A stretch of 64,000 nucleotides of DNA from Deltaproteobacteria bacterium (GTDB lineage: Bacteria; UBA10199; GCA-002796325; JACPFF01). The notes beneath the pieces are model-generated. The model was given only the letters and a program-made list of their open reading frames with translations, had not been told where the DNA came from and ran no database searches. Numbering within the stretch: position 1 is the first letter of the stretch; every line of letters begins with the position of its first letter. Below, in pieces: positions 42,643 to 51,878 of this stretch. A program made the position numbers and the translations under genes. The stretch lies in assembly GCA_016210045.1 (NCBI GenBank), contig JACQUX010000014.1:22173-86172 (forward strand), in the 5' to 3' direction.

Positions 42643-42946
42643 ACCATGGTTATCGGCCCGAAACGTCGCATAAGTTGCCAGAACCGGCCTAGAGCAGGCC
42701 TTCTTGGAGCGTCACAACGCCATTTAACCGAGCGAGCAGGGTCCGGGAGGCATCCCAGGTGGGGCCCAACTATCGAAAAAAGCCAATGATATTCAGGGGA
42801 GCAAGTCAGCGTCGGCTAACAGCACGACTAAATACATAGTCATTACGATGCCTTTCACACGTCTCCGTCTGCCGTGAACCCCCTCCACCATCCGCAGCAC
42901 AACACGATGGACGATAGCGCGCAGTTCGCGTAGAGGGAGCGCCACG
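42643..42946. other. 304-base intergenic region without a recognised gene
   Basis: This gap separates two divergent genes. It contains a short weak hairpin (GGCCTAGAGCAGGCC, near 42694-42708) but no tRNA, terminator or credible small gene. It presumably carries the promoters of both neighbours. Minus-strand open frames that run into the next gene look like shadows. Confidence 0.4.
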
Positions 42947-43483
42947 ATGTCGAAGATGTTCCAATTCAAGGTCTCGCTCATCGCGTCCGATCCGCTCATT
43001 TGGCGGCGAGTCCTCGTCCCGCAGACGTTCACGTTCGACAATCTCCACAAAGTCATTCAACAACTCTTTCAATGGGAAGAGTCGCATCTGCACGAATTCG
43101 GCATCGGCGACACCTATCCCCGCAAAAAAATCAACGGCCGCTTGCCGCTCGCGGATTTTTTTGAGCGCGCGAAACAGTCGTGCACCTACACCTACGACTT
43201 CGGCGACAATTGGGAACACGCGGTCGTGTTCGAACGCTGGACCGAACGACCCGACGCGCCGACCATTCCCGTGTGCATTGCCGGGGAGCAAAATGCCCCA
43301 CCCGAAGACTGCGGCGGCGTCCCCGGCTATTACGGCTTACTGGAAGCCATTGCCGATCCCGCCCACCCGGAACACGAGACCTTCAGCGAATGGCTCGGTG
43401 GCCCGTTCGACCCGACGCAGTTCGACATGGCCGCAATCAACGCCCAGCTGAAGCGGATCAAGGGGAAGGGGAAACGGCCATGA
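42947..43483 (+). CDS. plasmid pRiA4b ORF-3 family protein
   Basis: A 178-residue protein of the PRiA4_ORF3-like family. Signature segments are FQFKVSLIASDPLIWRRVLVP, FDNLHKVIQQLFQWEESHLHEF, the central YTYDFGDNWEHAVVFE and PPEDCGGVPGYYGLLEAI. The family is widespread, often on mobile DNA, and of unknown function. The start follows a GAGGGAG site. Its stop overlaps the ATGA start of the epimerase gene. Confidence 0.9.
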   Translation: MSKMFQFKVSLIASDPLIWRRVLVPQTFTFDNLHKVIQQLFQWEESHLHEFGIGDTYPRKKINGRLPLADFFERAKQSCTYTYDFGDNWEHAVVFERWTERPDAPTIPVCIAGEQNAPPEDCGGVPGYYGLLEAIADPAHPEHETFSEWLGGPFDPTQFDMAAINAQLKRIKGKGKRP

Positions 43484-44475
43484 GCGCCCGGCGCGCGATC
43501 GTCTCCGGCGGAGCGGGATTCATTGGCAGTCATCTCGTCGAACGACTGCTCGCAGACGGGCATGAAGTCGTCGTGCTCGACAACTTGGCGACTGGACGAC
43601 TCAGCAATCTCACGGCATGCGGACTCTCCGCGCGGCTGACGATCCATCAAGTGGATATCAGCGCCGCACCCGCATTGCAGACCTATTGCAGCGGAGCCGA
43701 TTGGATTTTTCACTTGGCCGCGTTGGCGGACATCGTCCCGTCGATCGAACGGCCGGCCGATTATTTTCGCGCCAATGTCGCCGGAACGCTCGCGATGCTT
43801 GAAGCCGCGCGGGCCGTGGGCGCGCAGCGTTTCCTCTACGCCGCATCGTCGTCGTGCTACGGCATCCCGACGCAATTTCCGACGCCGGAAACCGCGCCGA
43901 TCCAACCGCAATATCCATACGCACTCACGAAACACTTAGGCGAACAACTCGTTTTGCACTGGTGCCAGGTGTATCATTTGCCCGTCGTCTGCTTACGCCT
44001 CTTTAATGTGTACGGCCCGCGCGCGCGCACCCACGGCAGCTACGGCGCGGTGTTCGGCACGTTCCTGGCGCAAAAACTCGCCGGCAAACCGTTCACCGTG
44101 GTCGGCAACGGCACGCAAACGCGTGACTTCACGTATGTCGACGACGTCGTCGCGGCCTTTCTCGCTGCAGCGAACGCCGCGTGCCGCGGCGCGGTGCTGA
44201 ACGTCGGCTCTGGTGGGACTTACAGCGTTAATCAACTTGTGGCGTTACTTGGCGGCGACGTGGTTCACGTGGCCAAGCGTCCCGGCGAACCGGATTGCAC
44301 CTTCGCCGATATCCGCCAGGCCCGTGAGACCCTCAATTGGCAACCGTCCGTCCCGTTCGCCGAAGGCGTCCGCCGTACCGTCGCGCAAATCGAGGACTGG
44401 CACGGCGCTCCAGTCTGGGACCCAGACAGCATCGCCACCGCCACCGCCGCGTGGTTTCGGCAGCTACAGTCATAG
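43480..44475 (+). CDS. NAD-dependent nucleotide-sugar epimerase (extended SDR)
   Basis: A 331-residue extended short-chain dehydrogenase of the UDP-glucose 4-epimerase type. SGGAGFIGSHLVERLL binds NAD, HLAALADIVPSIERP is typical of hexose epimerases/decarboxylases, AASSSCYG holds the catalytic Ser/Thr, and YPYALTK the Tyr-x3-Lys pair. It opens the plus-strand half of the sugar cluster and is translationally coupled to the upstream gene by an ATGA overlap. The exact sugar is not determinable. Confidence 0.9.
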   Translation: MSARRAIVSGGAGFIGSHLVERLLADGHEVVVLDNLATGRLSNLTACGLSARLTIHQVDISAAPALQTYCSGADWIFHLAALADIVPSIERPADYFRANVAGTLAMLEAARAVGAQRFLYAASSSCYGIPTQFPTPETAPIQPQYPYALTKHLGEQLVLHWCQVYHLPVVCLRLFNVYGPRARTHGSYGAVFGTFLAQKLAGKPFTVVGNGTQTRDFTYVDDVVAAFLAAANAACRGAVLNVGSGGTYSVNQLVALLGGDVVHVAKRPGEPDCTFADIRQARETLNWQPSVPFAEGVRRTVAQIEDWHGAPVWDPDSIATATAAWFRQLQS

Positions 44476-44539
44476 GGCGACCGCGCGCGGCGTAAACTTG
44501 CTTGACCCCACACACACCATTCTCGTACCCTGTCCCCCC

Positions 44540-46072
44540 ATGGAGGCAGCGACCAGCCGCAAGCTCTTCGACATCGAACCGTTGCGGACGCAATTAGCGG
44601 AAGAACGCACGGCCGGACGCCGCATCGTCCTCTGCCATGGCGTCTTCGATCTCGTGCATCCCGGCCATATCCGGCATCTGGAAACCGCGGCGCGACTCGG
44701 GGATCGGCTGGTGGTCAGCGTCACGCCCGACCGTTACGTCAATAAAGGCCCCGGCCGGCCGGTGTTCACCGAACGGCTGCGCGCCGAATCGATTGCCGCG
44801 TTGTCGTGCGTCGATTACGTCGTGATCAACGCCTGGCCCAATGCCGTGGAAACGATCACGCGACTCCGGCCCGATCGCTATGTAAAAGGGAGCGATTATA
44901 CGGATCCCGCCCAAGACGTCACCGGCCAAATCGCCGCGGAAGTCGCGGCGGTCGAAGCGGTCGGCGGCCAAGCGGTGTTCACCGACGAATTAACGTTCAG
45001 TTCGACCAATCTGATCAATCAATTTTTCTTCCCGTATCCCGACGCGGCCGCGGAGTTTTTGCAAACACATCGGCAACAACAGACGCTCGCCGCGCTCCGC
45101 ACGGCCATTGAGGCGTTTGCCGACCTCCGCGTGTTGGTAGTCGGCGACGTGATCCTCGACGAATACCATTACTGTAGTCCGCTCGGGAAATCGTTGAAGG
45201 GCGAAGTGATCAACACCCGCTCACTCTCCACGGAAATGTTTGCCGGCGGCGTGTTGGCGGCCGCGAACCACGTCGCGAACTTTTGCAAACGCGTCGACGT
45301 CGCCGGCTACCTCGGCGAAGAACGGACGCACGAATCGTTCATCCGTCATCACTTGAAACCGAACATCCAGCCGCATCTCTTTTATCGCAAAGGAATGACG
45401 ACCATCCTCAAACGTCGCTACGTGGAGCCGCGCTATTTGCGCAAATTCTTCGAAATCAGTTATCTCGCCGATCCCACAACCCCGATCGACGACGATACGC
45501 AACTCGCGGCCTTTCTGCATCGCGCGGCCCCTGAATACGACGTCGTGTTGGTCACCGACTTCGGCCACAACACCATCAGCGCCGAGGCGATCGCCATCCT
45601 GGACCAACAGGCTCGCTTCTTGGCCGTGAATGCGCAAACCAACAGCGCCAATATCGGGTTCAACCTCGTCACCAAATATCCACGCGCGGATTACATTTGT
45701 ATCGACGAACTGGAAGCGCGTCTGGCGCTGCATGCCCGCGGACGGCCGCTGGATGAACTGATCGTCGCGTTGCAGGAGTGGTTTCATGCCCGCTACGTAA
45801 CGATCACGCACGGCTATCAAGGCTGCGTGATTTACAGCCCGACCGAAGGCGTGTGTCGGGTGCCGGCACTCACGAACACTGTCGTCGATACGCTCGGCGC
45901 CGGCGACGCCTTTCTGGCCATCTCGTCCCTTTGCGCCACGCATAACCTGCCCGCCGCACAACTCGGCCTGATCGGCAACGCAGCGGGCGCGATGCACGTC
46001 GGCGAAGTCGGCAATCGGGCCGCAGTCGAAAAAGTCGGGCTGTTGAAATTCCTCCATTCTTTACTCGGATAA
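44540..46072 (+). CDS. nucleotidyltransferase-PfkB kinase fusion (HldE-like, reversed order)
   Basis: A 510-residue bifunctional sugar-activating enzyme. The N-terminal cytidylyltransferase-like domain has GVFDLVHPGHIRHLETA with HxGH at 40-43, then RPDRYVKGSDY. The C-terminal PfkB kinase domain begins near 190 (LRVLVVGDVILDEYHY) and ends with DTLGAGDAF, catalytic Asp456. HldE, which phosphorylates and adenylylates heptose, has the kinase first; here the order is swapped. The likely job is to phosphorylate and nucleotidylate an unusual sugar for the neighbouring SDRs. Confidence 0.87.
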   Translation: MEAATSRKLFDIEPLRTQLAEERTAGRRIVLCHGVFDLVHPGHIRHLETAARLGDRLVVSVTPDRYVNKGPGRPVFTERLRAESIAALSCVDYVVINAWPNAVETITRLRPDRYVKGSDYTDPAQDVTGQIAAEVAAVEAVGGQAVFTDELTFSSTNLINQFFFPYPDAAAEFLQTHRQQQTLAALRTAIEAFADLRVLVVGDVILDEYHYCSPLGKSLKGEVINTRSLSTEMFAGGVLAAANHVANFCKRVDVAGYLGEERTHESFIRHHLKPNIQPHLFYRKGMTTILKRRYVEPRYLRKFFEISYLADPTTPIDDDTQLAAFLHRAAPEYDVVLVTDFGHNTISAEAIAILDQQARFLAVNAQTNSANIGFNLVTKYPRADYICIDELEARLALHARGRPLDELIVALQEWFHARYVTITHGYQGCVIYSPTEGVCRVPALTNTVVDTLGAGDAFLAISSLCATHNLPAAQLGLIGNAAGAMHVGEVGNRAAVEKVGLLKFLHSLLG

Positions 46073-46094
46073 ACTACGAAAGGATTCACCTGCG

Positions 46095-47084
46095 ATGACA
46101 GATTTCCGCACGATAGCCGTCATCGGCGGCGCCGGATATGTCGGGTCGCGCCTCGTTCCGCGCTTGTTACGCGACGGCTACGCGGTGCGCGTGCTCGATT
46201 GGTATCTGTACGGCCGCGGCGTCCTGGTGCCACACCGTGCCTTGCAGGAAATCCAAGGCGATGTCCGCGATGCGGCCTGCGTCGCCGCCGTGCTGCGCGG
46301 CGCCGACGCGGTCATCCATTTAGCGTGCATCTCCAACGACCCGAGCTTCGAACTGAATCCGACCCTCGGTCGCGCGGTCAATTTCGAATCGTTCGCGCCG
46401 TGCGTCGCAGCCGCGAAACACGCGCAGGTGCGACGCTTCATCTACGCCTCGTCGTCGAGCGTCTACGGCATCAACGACGCTCCGCACGTCACGGAGTCGG
46501 CCCCGTTGCAACCGCTGACCGATTATTCCCGCTACAAGGCCGCGTGCGAAGCGATCTTGCGCGACGCGCAGTCGCCCGATTTCACGACGCTCATCCTGCG
46601 CCCCGCCACCGTCTGCGGACTCGCGCCACGGTTGCGACTCGACCTCACCGTCAACATCCTCACGGCCCACGCGGTATTGCGCGACCGAATGACCGTTTTC
46701 GGCGGCACACAGCGCCGCCCCAATCTGCATATCGACGACATGGTCGAGGCCTATTGTCACGCGCTACAGTGGGACGACGCGCAGATCGCAGGAAAAACCT
46801 ACAATGTCGGCGGCGAAAACTTGACGTTGTCGGCCATCGCCGAGCGAGTCCGCACGATCGTCGGAGACCACGTGGCAATCAGCGTCGAACCGACGACCGA
46901 TCTCCGTTCGTATCATATTTGTTCGGAACGCATCGCGGAGGAGCTGGGATTTCGGCCCTCGCTCACGGTTGATCACGCCATCCGCGACGTCGCGGCGGCA
47001 CTCCGTGACGGCCGCGTCCCCGACGCGCTGACCGACACGCGCTACTACAACATCCGCGCAATGCAGGCCGCCGGCCTCGGATGA
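46095..47084 (+). CDS. NAD-dependent epimerase/dehydratase (extended SDR)
   Basis: A 329-residue extended SDR. It has VIGGAGYVGSRLVPRLL, HLACISNDPSFELNP, YASSSSVYG and DYSRYKAACE (Tyr-x3-Lys), then LRPATVCGLAPRLRLDL. The LACISNDPS phrase is typical of a subgroup found in LPS and O-antigen clusters. It starts 22 bases after the kinase fusion, so it belongs to the same transcript. Confidence 0.9.
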   Translation: MTDFRTIAVIGGAGYVGSRLVPRLLRDGYAVRVLDWYLYGRGVLVPHRALQEIQGDVRDAACVAAVLRGADAVIHLACISNDPSFELNPTLGRAVNFESFAPCVAAAKHAQVRRFIYASSSSVYGINDAPHVTESAPLQPLTDYSRYKAACEAILRDAQSPDFTTLILRPATVCGLAPRLRLDLTVNILTAHAVLRDRMTVFGGTQRRPNLHIDDMVEAYCHALQWDDAQIAGKTYNVGGENLTLSAIAERVRTIVGDHVAISVEPTTDLRSYHICSERIAEELGFRPSLTVDHAIRDVAAALRDGRVPDALTDTRYYNIRAMQAAGLG

Positions 47085-47110
47085 CACCCCGTCCGCAGGC
47101 GGGGTCACCG

Positions 47111-47240
47111 CCCCCCTCGCCCTTTGGGGGGGGCAAGAACGCAGCGGCCTTGGCCGTTGCATAGTTCGCGGCAGCGACGATAGCAATGCGACGAAGAGGA
47201 GCATTGCTCACCATTGCCAATGGGTGAGGGGGAGGGAGCA
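47111..47240. repeat. composite copy of the CCCTTTGGGG/GGGTGAGGGGG repeat
   Basis: The intergenic region holds CCCCCCTCGCCCTTTGGGGGGGG (left part from 47111) and TGGGTGAGGGGGAGGG (from 47221). These correspond to the two halves of the 18.5-kb repeat but are separated by about 90 bases. The separator has its own 7-base hairpin, GCAATGC/GCATTGC. It ends just before the next ATG, so the repeat supplies the GAGGGAG-like ribosome binding region. Confidence 0.7.
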
Positions 47241-47245
47241 GAGAG

Positions 47246-48244
47246 ATGACCGCGCGTCAACGCATCGCCGTACTCGGCAGCAACTCTTTTTCCGGCGCCG
47301 ACTTCATCGACGTACTGTTGGAAACCGGCCGTTACGACGTGCTCGGCATCAGCCGCGCGCCGGAAGTCACTCCGCTCTTCGCCGCGTATCATCGCCACGG
47401 CCGCGCACACATGCGCTTTCTCCAGGCCGATCTCAATACCGCGCTGCCGAGCATCATGGAGGCCTTAGCAGCGTGGCGTCCCACCGTGATCGTCAACTTT
47501 GCAGCCCAAAGTGAAGTCGGGCCGAGCTGGGAGCACCCTGAACACTGGATGCAGACCAACGTCGCCTCGTTCGCCGTGTTGCTGAACCAGCTGCGGCGCT
47601 GCGCGTGGCTCGAACGGTATCTGCAGATCTCGTCGCCGGAAGTCTACGGCAGCTGCGCGCAGCCGCTCCATGAAGACGCGCCGCTCCATCCGAGCACCCC
47701 GTATGCCGTTTCCAAGGCTGCGGCCGATATGCTGTTACAAACCTTCGTCTGCCAATATCGGTTCCCCGCGCTCTGGGTTCGATCCACCAACGTCTACGGC
47801 GCCCACCAACAACTCCATAAGATCATCCCGCGCACTGCGATTGCAGCCAAACGCGGCGCGAAAATCCCGCTGCACGGCGGCGGACGCGCGGTCAAATCGT
47901 ATATCCATATCCGCGACATCTCGCGCGGCGAGCTCGCGATTCTGGAACATGGCACGGTCGGCGAAATCTATCACTTGGCACCGGACCACGGAGTCGCGGT
48001 GCGCGACGTCGTCGCCCAGCTCGCAACCCTACTCGGGGTTGCGTGGCCCGACCTCGTCAACGACGTGGCAGAGCGCCCCGGCCAAGACGCGGCCTACCTG
48101 ATCGACGCCACAAAGGCCCGCACCACGCTGGGCTGGCAGCCAGCAACCCCGCTCGCCACGGGATTACGCGACGTCGTGACGTGGATCGAAACCCATTGGA
48201 ACGAACTGCGCGACCGTCCGCTGGAATACGTGCATCGGGTATAA
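47246..48244 (+). CDS. sugar-nucleotide dehydratase/epimerase (GMD/RmlB-like SDR)
   Basis: A 332-residue extended SDR resembling dTDP-glucose or GDP-mannose 4,6-dehydratases. It has LGSNSFSGADFIDVLL at the nucleotide-binding loop, NFAAQSEVGPSWEHPEH, SSPEVYGSC and TPYAVSKAAAD (Tyr-x3-Lys), and ALWVRSTNVYGAHQQLHKIIPR. It is the last plus-strand gene of the sugar cluster and is convergent with the dehydrogenase. Confidence 0.88.
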   Translation: MTARQRIAVLGSNSFSGADFIDVLLETGRYDVLGISRAPEVTPLFAAYHRHGRAHMRFLQADLNTALPSIMEALAAWRPTVIVNFAAQSEVGPSWEHPEHWMQTNVASFAVLLNQLRRCAWLERYLQISSPEVYGSCAQPLHEDAPLHPSTPYAVSKAAADMLLQTFVCQYRFPALWVRSTNVYGAHQQLHKIIPRTAIAAKRGAKIPLHGGGRAVKSYIHIRDISRGELAILEHGTVGEIYHLAPDHGVAVRDVVAQLATLLGVAWPDLVNDVAERPGQDAAYLIDATKARTTLGWQPATPLATGLRDVVTWIETHWNELRDRPLEYVHRV

Positions 48245-48290
48245 CGGCACTGCGACACGGTCATGCGACGCAGTCAGCCACCCCTCGCCA

Positions 48291-48375
48291 TAAATACATC
48301 GCAGCGGGGACAGGTACCTTCAAATACGCACCAAATAACGATTTGAAGGTACCTGTCCCCACTGCGATGTATTTA
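48291..48375. repeat. dispersed GGGGACAGGTACCTT hairpin element, copy 3
   Basis: The longest copy: 36-base arms with one mismatch, starting TAAATACATCGCAG and ending CTGCGATGTATTTA, around a 13-base centre. It lies exactly between two convergent genes and touches the stop codon of the dehydrogenase. It could act as a bidirectional terminator as well as a REP-like element. Confidence 0.9.
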
Positions 48376-49404
48376 CCATGTCCCCATCCGAATCGCGCAG
48401 CGGGCGGCGGCGCCGGAACGCATCAGGGTGATGGCCGTGTTGATCTCGGTTAGTGGGAAGCGGTGGGTGATCAGCAGCGACGGATCGAAACGACCGGCAG
48501 CGGCCAAGCGCAGGTAACGGGGGATGTCGTCGTGCGGCTGCGTGCCGCCGCCACAGGATCCGACGAGTCGTTTATCGAAGTGGAGCGGAAACGTATCGAG
48601 CGCGATGCGTTCGCCGGCAAGCGGCACGCCGACCAACACAGTTCTCCCGCGCGGACTGGTCAGCTCCACGGCGGCCTCGATCATCGCCCGGTCGCCGGTG
48701 TTTTCGATCACCACGTCGGCACCGGCGGGCAACCGCGCGGCGACTTGCTGTCGCCAATCGCGGTGGTTCGTATCCACGGCCCAGTCGGCACCGCAACGCG
48801 TTGCCAGTTGCAACCGCGCAGCATAGCGGTCCACCGCGACGAGTTCGCCCGCACCACAGACGCGCGCCGCCATCAGGACCGCGAGCCCGACGCCGCCCAC
48901 GCCGAGCACCAGCACCGATTCGCCGGGTTTCAACTGCGCGTCGTTCGCGATCGCCCCGAAGGCCGTCGTGATCGCGCAACCGTACAACGCAGCCGTTTCC
49001 AAATCGGTCTCCGGCGGCACTACCGTGCAGCGATTTGCTGCAACGATCGCCGTTTCCTGAAACGTCGTCACCGGCCCGGCGTTGACAACGCGCTCCCCCC
49101 ACAGATAACGCGCGCCGCCGACCGCCAGCCCGCGTCCGGGGCGCCAATGCAGCACGACAGCGTCGCCAACCTTCACATGCGTCACGCCGAGACCAACGGC
49201 CACGACGTGGCCGCTCCCCTCATGGCCGAGCAGATGCGGCAGATACCGATCCGGCCCTTTGCGTCCGTCGATCTCACCGAGCTGCGCCCCGCAGACCGTA
49301 CTGGTGTGCACTTGTACGGCGACTTGGCCAAACTGCGGCTCCGGCGCAACGACGTCGGCCACCGTCAACGGTTCCTGCAACGCAGTGAGAATTGCAGCGC
49401 GCAT
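48373..49404 (-). CDS. zinc-dependent alcohol dehydrogenase family protein
   Basis: A 343-residue medium-chain dehydrogenase. Catalytic zinc ligands are probably Cys38 and His61/Glu62 (STVCGAQ, LLGHEGSG) and the Cys in AALYGCAITTAFGA. The NAD loop is VLVLGVGGVGLAVL. The structural-zinc lobe normally containing four Cys is replaced by HWRPGRGLAVGGARYLWGERV. ATG 49404 follows GAGGGG by 4 bases. It is the last gene of the minus-strand half of the sugar cluster and probably oxidises or reduces a sugar alcohol or ketose. Confidence 0.88.
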   Translation of the reverse strand: MRAAILTALQEPLTVADVVAPEPQFGQVAVQVHTSTVCGAQLGEIDGRKGPDRYLPHLLGHEGSGHVVAVGLGVTHVKVGDAVVLHWRPGRGLAVGGARYLWGERVVNAGPVTTFQETAIVAANRCTVVPPETDLETAALYGCAITTAFGAIANDAQLKPGESVLVLGVGGVGLAVLMAARVCGAGELVAVDRYAARLQLATRCGADWAVDTNHRDWRQQVAARLPAGADVVIENTGDRAMIEAAVELTSPRGRTVLVGVPLAGERIALDTFPLHFDKRLVGSCGGGTQPHDDIPRYLRLAAAGRFDPSLLITHRFPLTEINTAITLMRSGAAARCAIRMGTW

Positions 49405-49412
49405 GCTTCCCC

Positions 49413-50093
49413 TCATTCGAAGTAGATAAACGAATAATCGCCCGTATAGCCGGTCTGTTGAAACCACCAGCGCCACTCGTCGGGCGTGCAGAACATTTCG
49501 CAGGTCAATTGCCAGTAGAGCAAATGCACTTTCTCCGCTTCGGTGCGATACGACTCGACGCAGAGATATTGATGCGCGCGACTCACCCGCGTCAGTTCGA
49601 GCAAGGCACGATCGAGGTCGTAACAATACAAGTTGTGCAAGGTGTTAATCGAATAGACGAGATCGAAGTGTTGATCGGGGAACGGGAGTTCGCGCGCGTG
49701 GCCGTGGATCAGCCGATCGGCGACTTCCGGTTTCGCGTGGGTCAATGCGTAACGCGAAATGTCGAGCCCGTGGACTTCTAAGCCGGGAACGACCTGCGTC
49801 AGATCGTAGAGGAGAAATCCCTTGCCACAACCGACATCGAGGACGCGCTGCCCGGCGCGCAATGCGTAATGGGCGGCAAACGCCTCCGCGACGGCCCGCC
49901 AACGGCCGTCGTATTGATACCCGCCGTAGCCGGTATGGCGATCGCCGTCCCAATAGTCGCGATCGAATTGTTTCGCCAACTCGGCCGCATGCTCTTTCGG
50001 ATAGCTGGTCACGCGGCCGACATAATCGCGCTCGGTGCGCCGATGGATCGCGCCGACGAAATCGACATAGTTCGGGGTTTGACGTTGCTTCAT
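49413..50093 (-). CDS. SAM-dependent methyltransferase
   Basis: A 226-residue class I methyltransferase. Motif I is VLDVGCGKGFLLYDL; the post-I acidic residue is in VHGLDISRYAL; motif IV-like LVYSINTLHNLY follows. The N-terminus has YWDGDRHTGYGGYQYDGRW, as in methyltransferases of sugar or NDP-sugar clusters. Its start overlaps the transketolase gene by 4 bases (ATGA). It probably methylates the sugar made by this operon. Confidence 0.87.
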   Translation of the reverse strand: MKQRQTPNYVDFVGAIHRRTERDYVGRVTSYPKEHAAELAKQFDRDYWDGDRHTGYGGYQYDGRWRAVAEAFAAHYALRAGQRVLDVGCGKGFLLYDLTQVVPGLEVHGLDISRYALTHAKPEVADRLIHGHARELPFPDQHFDLVYSINTLHNLYCYDLDRALLELTRVSRAHQYLCVESYRTEAEKVHLLYWQLTCEMFCTPDEWRWWFQQTGYTGDYSFIYFE

Positions 50094-51043
50094 GCAATTC
50101 CGCCCGCCGCACTCGCTTCCAACAGCTGCTGCGCTGTTTCCACAATCCGCTCCACGGTCAACCCCTGCCGCACCCATGCGCTCGCTTGCGTCCCATACTC
50201 CGCAAAAAAACGATCGGGAAGTCCGATCCGTTGCATCCGTTTCGGCCGCGCCCACGCCATTTCCGCCACGACTTCAGCCACTGCCGAGCCGAGCCCACCG
50301 ATGATGCTATGTTCTTCCACGCTCAGGATCACGCGTACCGGTCGTGCCGCCGCTTGCAAGGCCGCCACGTCCAGCGGCTTAATCGTGTGACAGTGTAAGA
50401 CGCTTGCCGCAATGTCGACGCCCGCTAATGTCTCCGCCGCATCCAACGCGACGCCGGTCATCACGCCGGTACTCACCAACAACACATCGCCGCCGGCGCA
50501 CAACGCAATCGCCTCCCCGATCCGGCACGACAGATCGGCGCGGCTCACGACTCGATCCCCGCCTTTGGCCAGGCGTAAATAGAGTGGGCCCGGGAGGTCG
50601 AGCGTCTGCGGCATCAAGCGGCGCAGTTCGTCGGCATCGCACGGTGCGAGGATGGTCATGCCGGGCACCGCGCGCAGGATCGCCAGGTCGTCGGTCGCTA
50701 AATGGGTCGGACCGAGCGGCGCGTAGACCAAACCGCCGCCGCTGCCGATCAAGCGGAGCGGCAATTGCGGCAGTGCGGCATCGAGCACGATCTGTTCGTA
50801 GCAACGACGTGTGAAAAATGTCGCGATCGTATTGCCGTACGGAATGTACCCTTCGGCAGCGAGGCCGGACATGAAGCCGATCAGATGCTGTTCACTCACG
50901 CCTTCCATGAAATGGCGGTTCGGAAATTCGCGCTGCAACTCACCGAGCGTCCCGGCTGCCAAGTCGGATCCGACGAAAACGACCCGCGGGTCACGCCGCG
51001 CGAGTTCGGCAATCGCTGCGAGACACGCCTTACGCATCGCCAT
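50090..51043 (-). CDS. transketolase-like C-terminal subunit
   Basis: A 317-residue separate C-terminal half of a transketolase: the pyrimidine-binding domain (VGSDLAAGTLGELQREFPNR, EGVSEQHLIGFMSGLAAEGY with the catalytic Glu) and the C-terminal domain (LSVEEHSIIGGLGSAVAEVV). It overlaps the N-terminal subunit gene by 14 bases, and the two form one enzyme. Split transketolases in sugar clusters typically make or extend an unusual ketose, as opposed to running the pentose phosphate pathway. Confidence 0.92.
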   Translation of the reverse strand: MAMRKACLAAIAELARRDPRVVFVGSDLAAGTLGELQREFPNRHFMEGVSEQHLIGFMSGLAAEGYIPYGNTIATFFTRRCYEQIVLDAALPQLPLRLIGSGGGLVYAPLGPTHLATDDLAILRAVPGMTILAPCDADELRRLMPQTLDLPGPLYLRLAKGGDRVVSRADLSCRIGEAIALCAGGDVLLVSTGVMTGVALDAAETLAGVDIAASVLHCHTIKPLDVAALQAAARPVRVILSVEEHSIIGGLGSAVAEVVAEMAWARPKRMQRIGLPDRFFAEYGTQASAWVRQGLTVERIVETAQQLLEASAAGGIA

Positions 51044-51878
51044 TCCCCGTCGTTGCCGCCGCAGACTCCGCCGCGTCCAACTGCGCCAACAAGCGCGTCG
51101 CGTCGGCGGGCGTGAATTTGGCCGAGTGATGCCACACGGGATTCCCTTCCAATTCGGGAAAACCTTTTCCCTTCACGGTGTGGCAAATCACGACCATCGG
51201 CCGCACGTCCGCCAGCGGCGCCGCGCCGAGCGTGGCCCGCAACGCCGCGACGTCGTGGCCATCCACTTCCGCGACTGCCCAACCGAAGCTCTCCCATTTC
51301 GCGCGCAACGGTTCCAACGCCACGACTGCCTCCGTGGCTGCGTAACACTGTTGCCGATTGTAATCGACGAGGGCAACGAGATTTGTCGCGCGGTGCTGCA
51401 CCGCGGCCAACGCCGCTTCCCAGACACTCCCTTCGTTGCATTCCCCGTCCCCGAGCAACACAAAGACGCGATGTTTCGCTCCATGCAAACGCGCTGCGAC
51501 CGCCATGCCGAGCCCGACCGATAACCCGTGACCGAGTGATCCGGTGGACCATTCGATCCCCGGCGCGCGTCCCGCTTCCGGATGCCCGCCGAGCGGCGCG
51601 CCGTCGTGACTGACCTGCAGCAATTCCTCCAACGGAAAAAATCCGCGCTCCGCGAGTTGCAGATAGAGGGCGAGACAACCATGCCCCTTGCTTAAGATAA
51701 AGCGGTCACGCTCCGGCCATGCAGGCGCATCGGGGTCGATGCGCAAGACATCGTGGTACAACACGCGGCAGATTTCGAGGATCGAACAGGCAGACGCCAA
51801 ATGCCCGCGCCCGCTGGCGGCCATGCTGCGCACTAACCAGCGGCGTTGTTCCAGGCTGCGTGAATCGAGCGACGTCAT
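51030..51878 (-). CDS. transketolase-like N-terminal (TPP-binding) subunit
   Basis: A 282-residue thiamine-diphosphate-binding half. It has FILSKGHGCLALYL, GIEWSTGSLGHGLSVGLG, and the TPP/Mg2+ motif GDGECNEGSVWEA followed by LVALVDYN. It overlaps the C-terminal subunit and, by 4 bases, the upstream kinase gene. Together the genes transfer a two-carbon unit onto an aldose acceptor; donor and acceptor are unknown. Confidence 0.92.
   Translation of the reverse strand: MTSLDSRSLEQRRWLVRSMAASGRGHLASACSILEICRVLYHDVLRIDPDAPAWPERDRFILSKGHGCLALYLQLAERGFFPLEELLQVSHDGAPLGGHPEAGRAPGIEWSTGSLGHGLSVGLGMAVAARLHGAKHRVFVLLGDGECNEGSVWEAALAAVQHRATNLVALVDYNRQQCYAATEAVVALEPLRAKWESFGWAVAEVDGHDVAALRATLGAAPLADVRPMVVICHTVKGKGFPELEGNPVWHHSAKFTPADATRLLAQLDAAESAAATTGNGDA

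Noticed and set aside
42694..42720. Weak hairpin GGCCT/AGGCC as terminator or RNA
   Set aside because: The stem is five base pairs with no T-run or conserved context.
46963..47220. Minus-strand open frame across the 47.1-kb repeat (MVSNAPLRR and onward)
   Set aside because: It runs antisense through an SDR gene end and repeat DNA; it looks like a repeat-derived open frame and not a gene.
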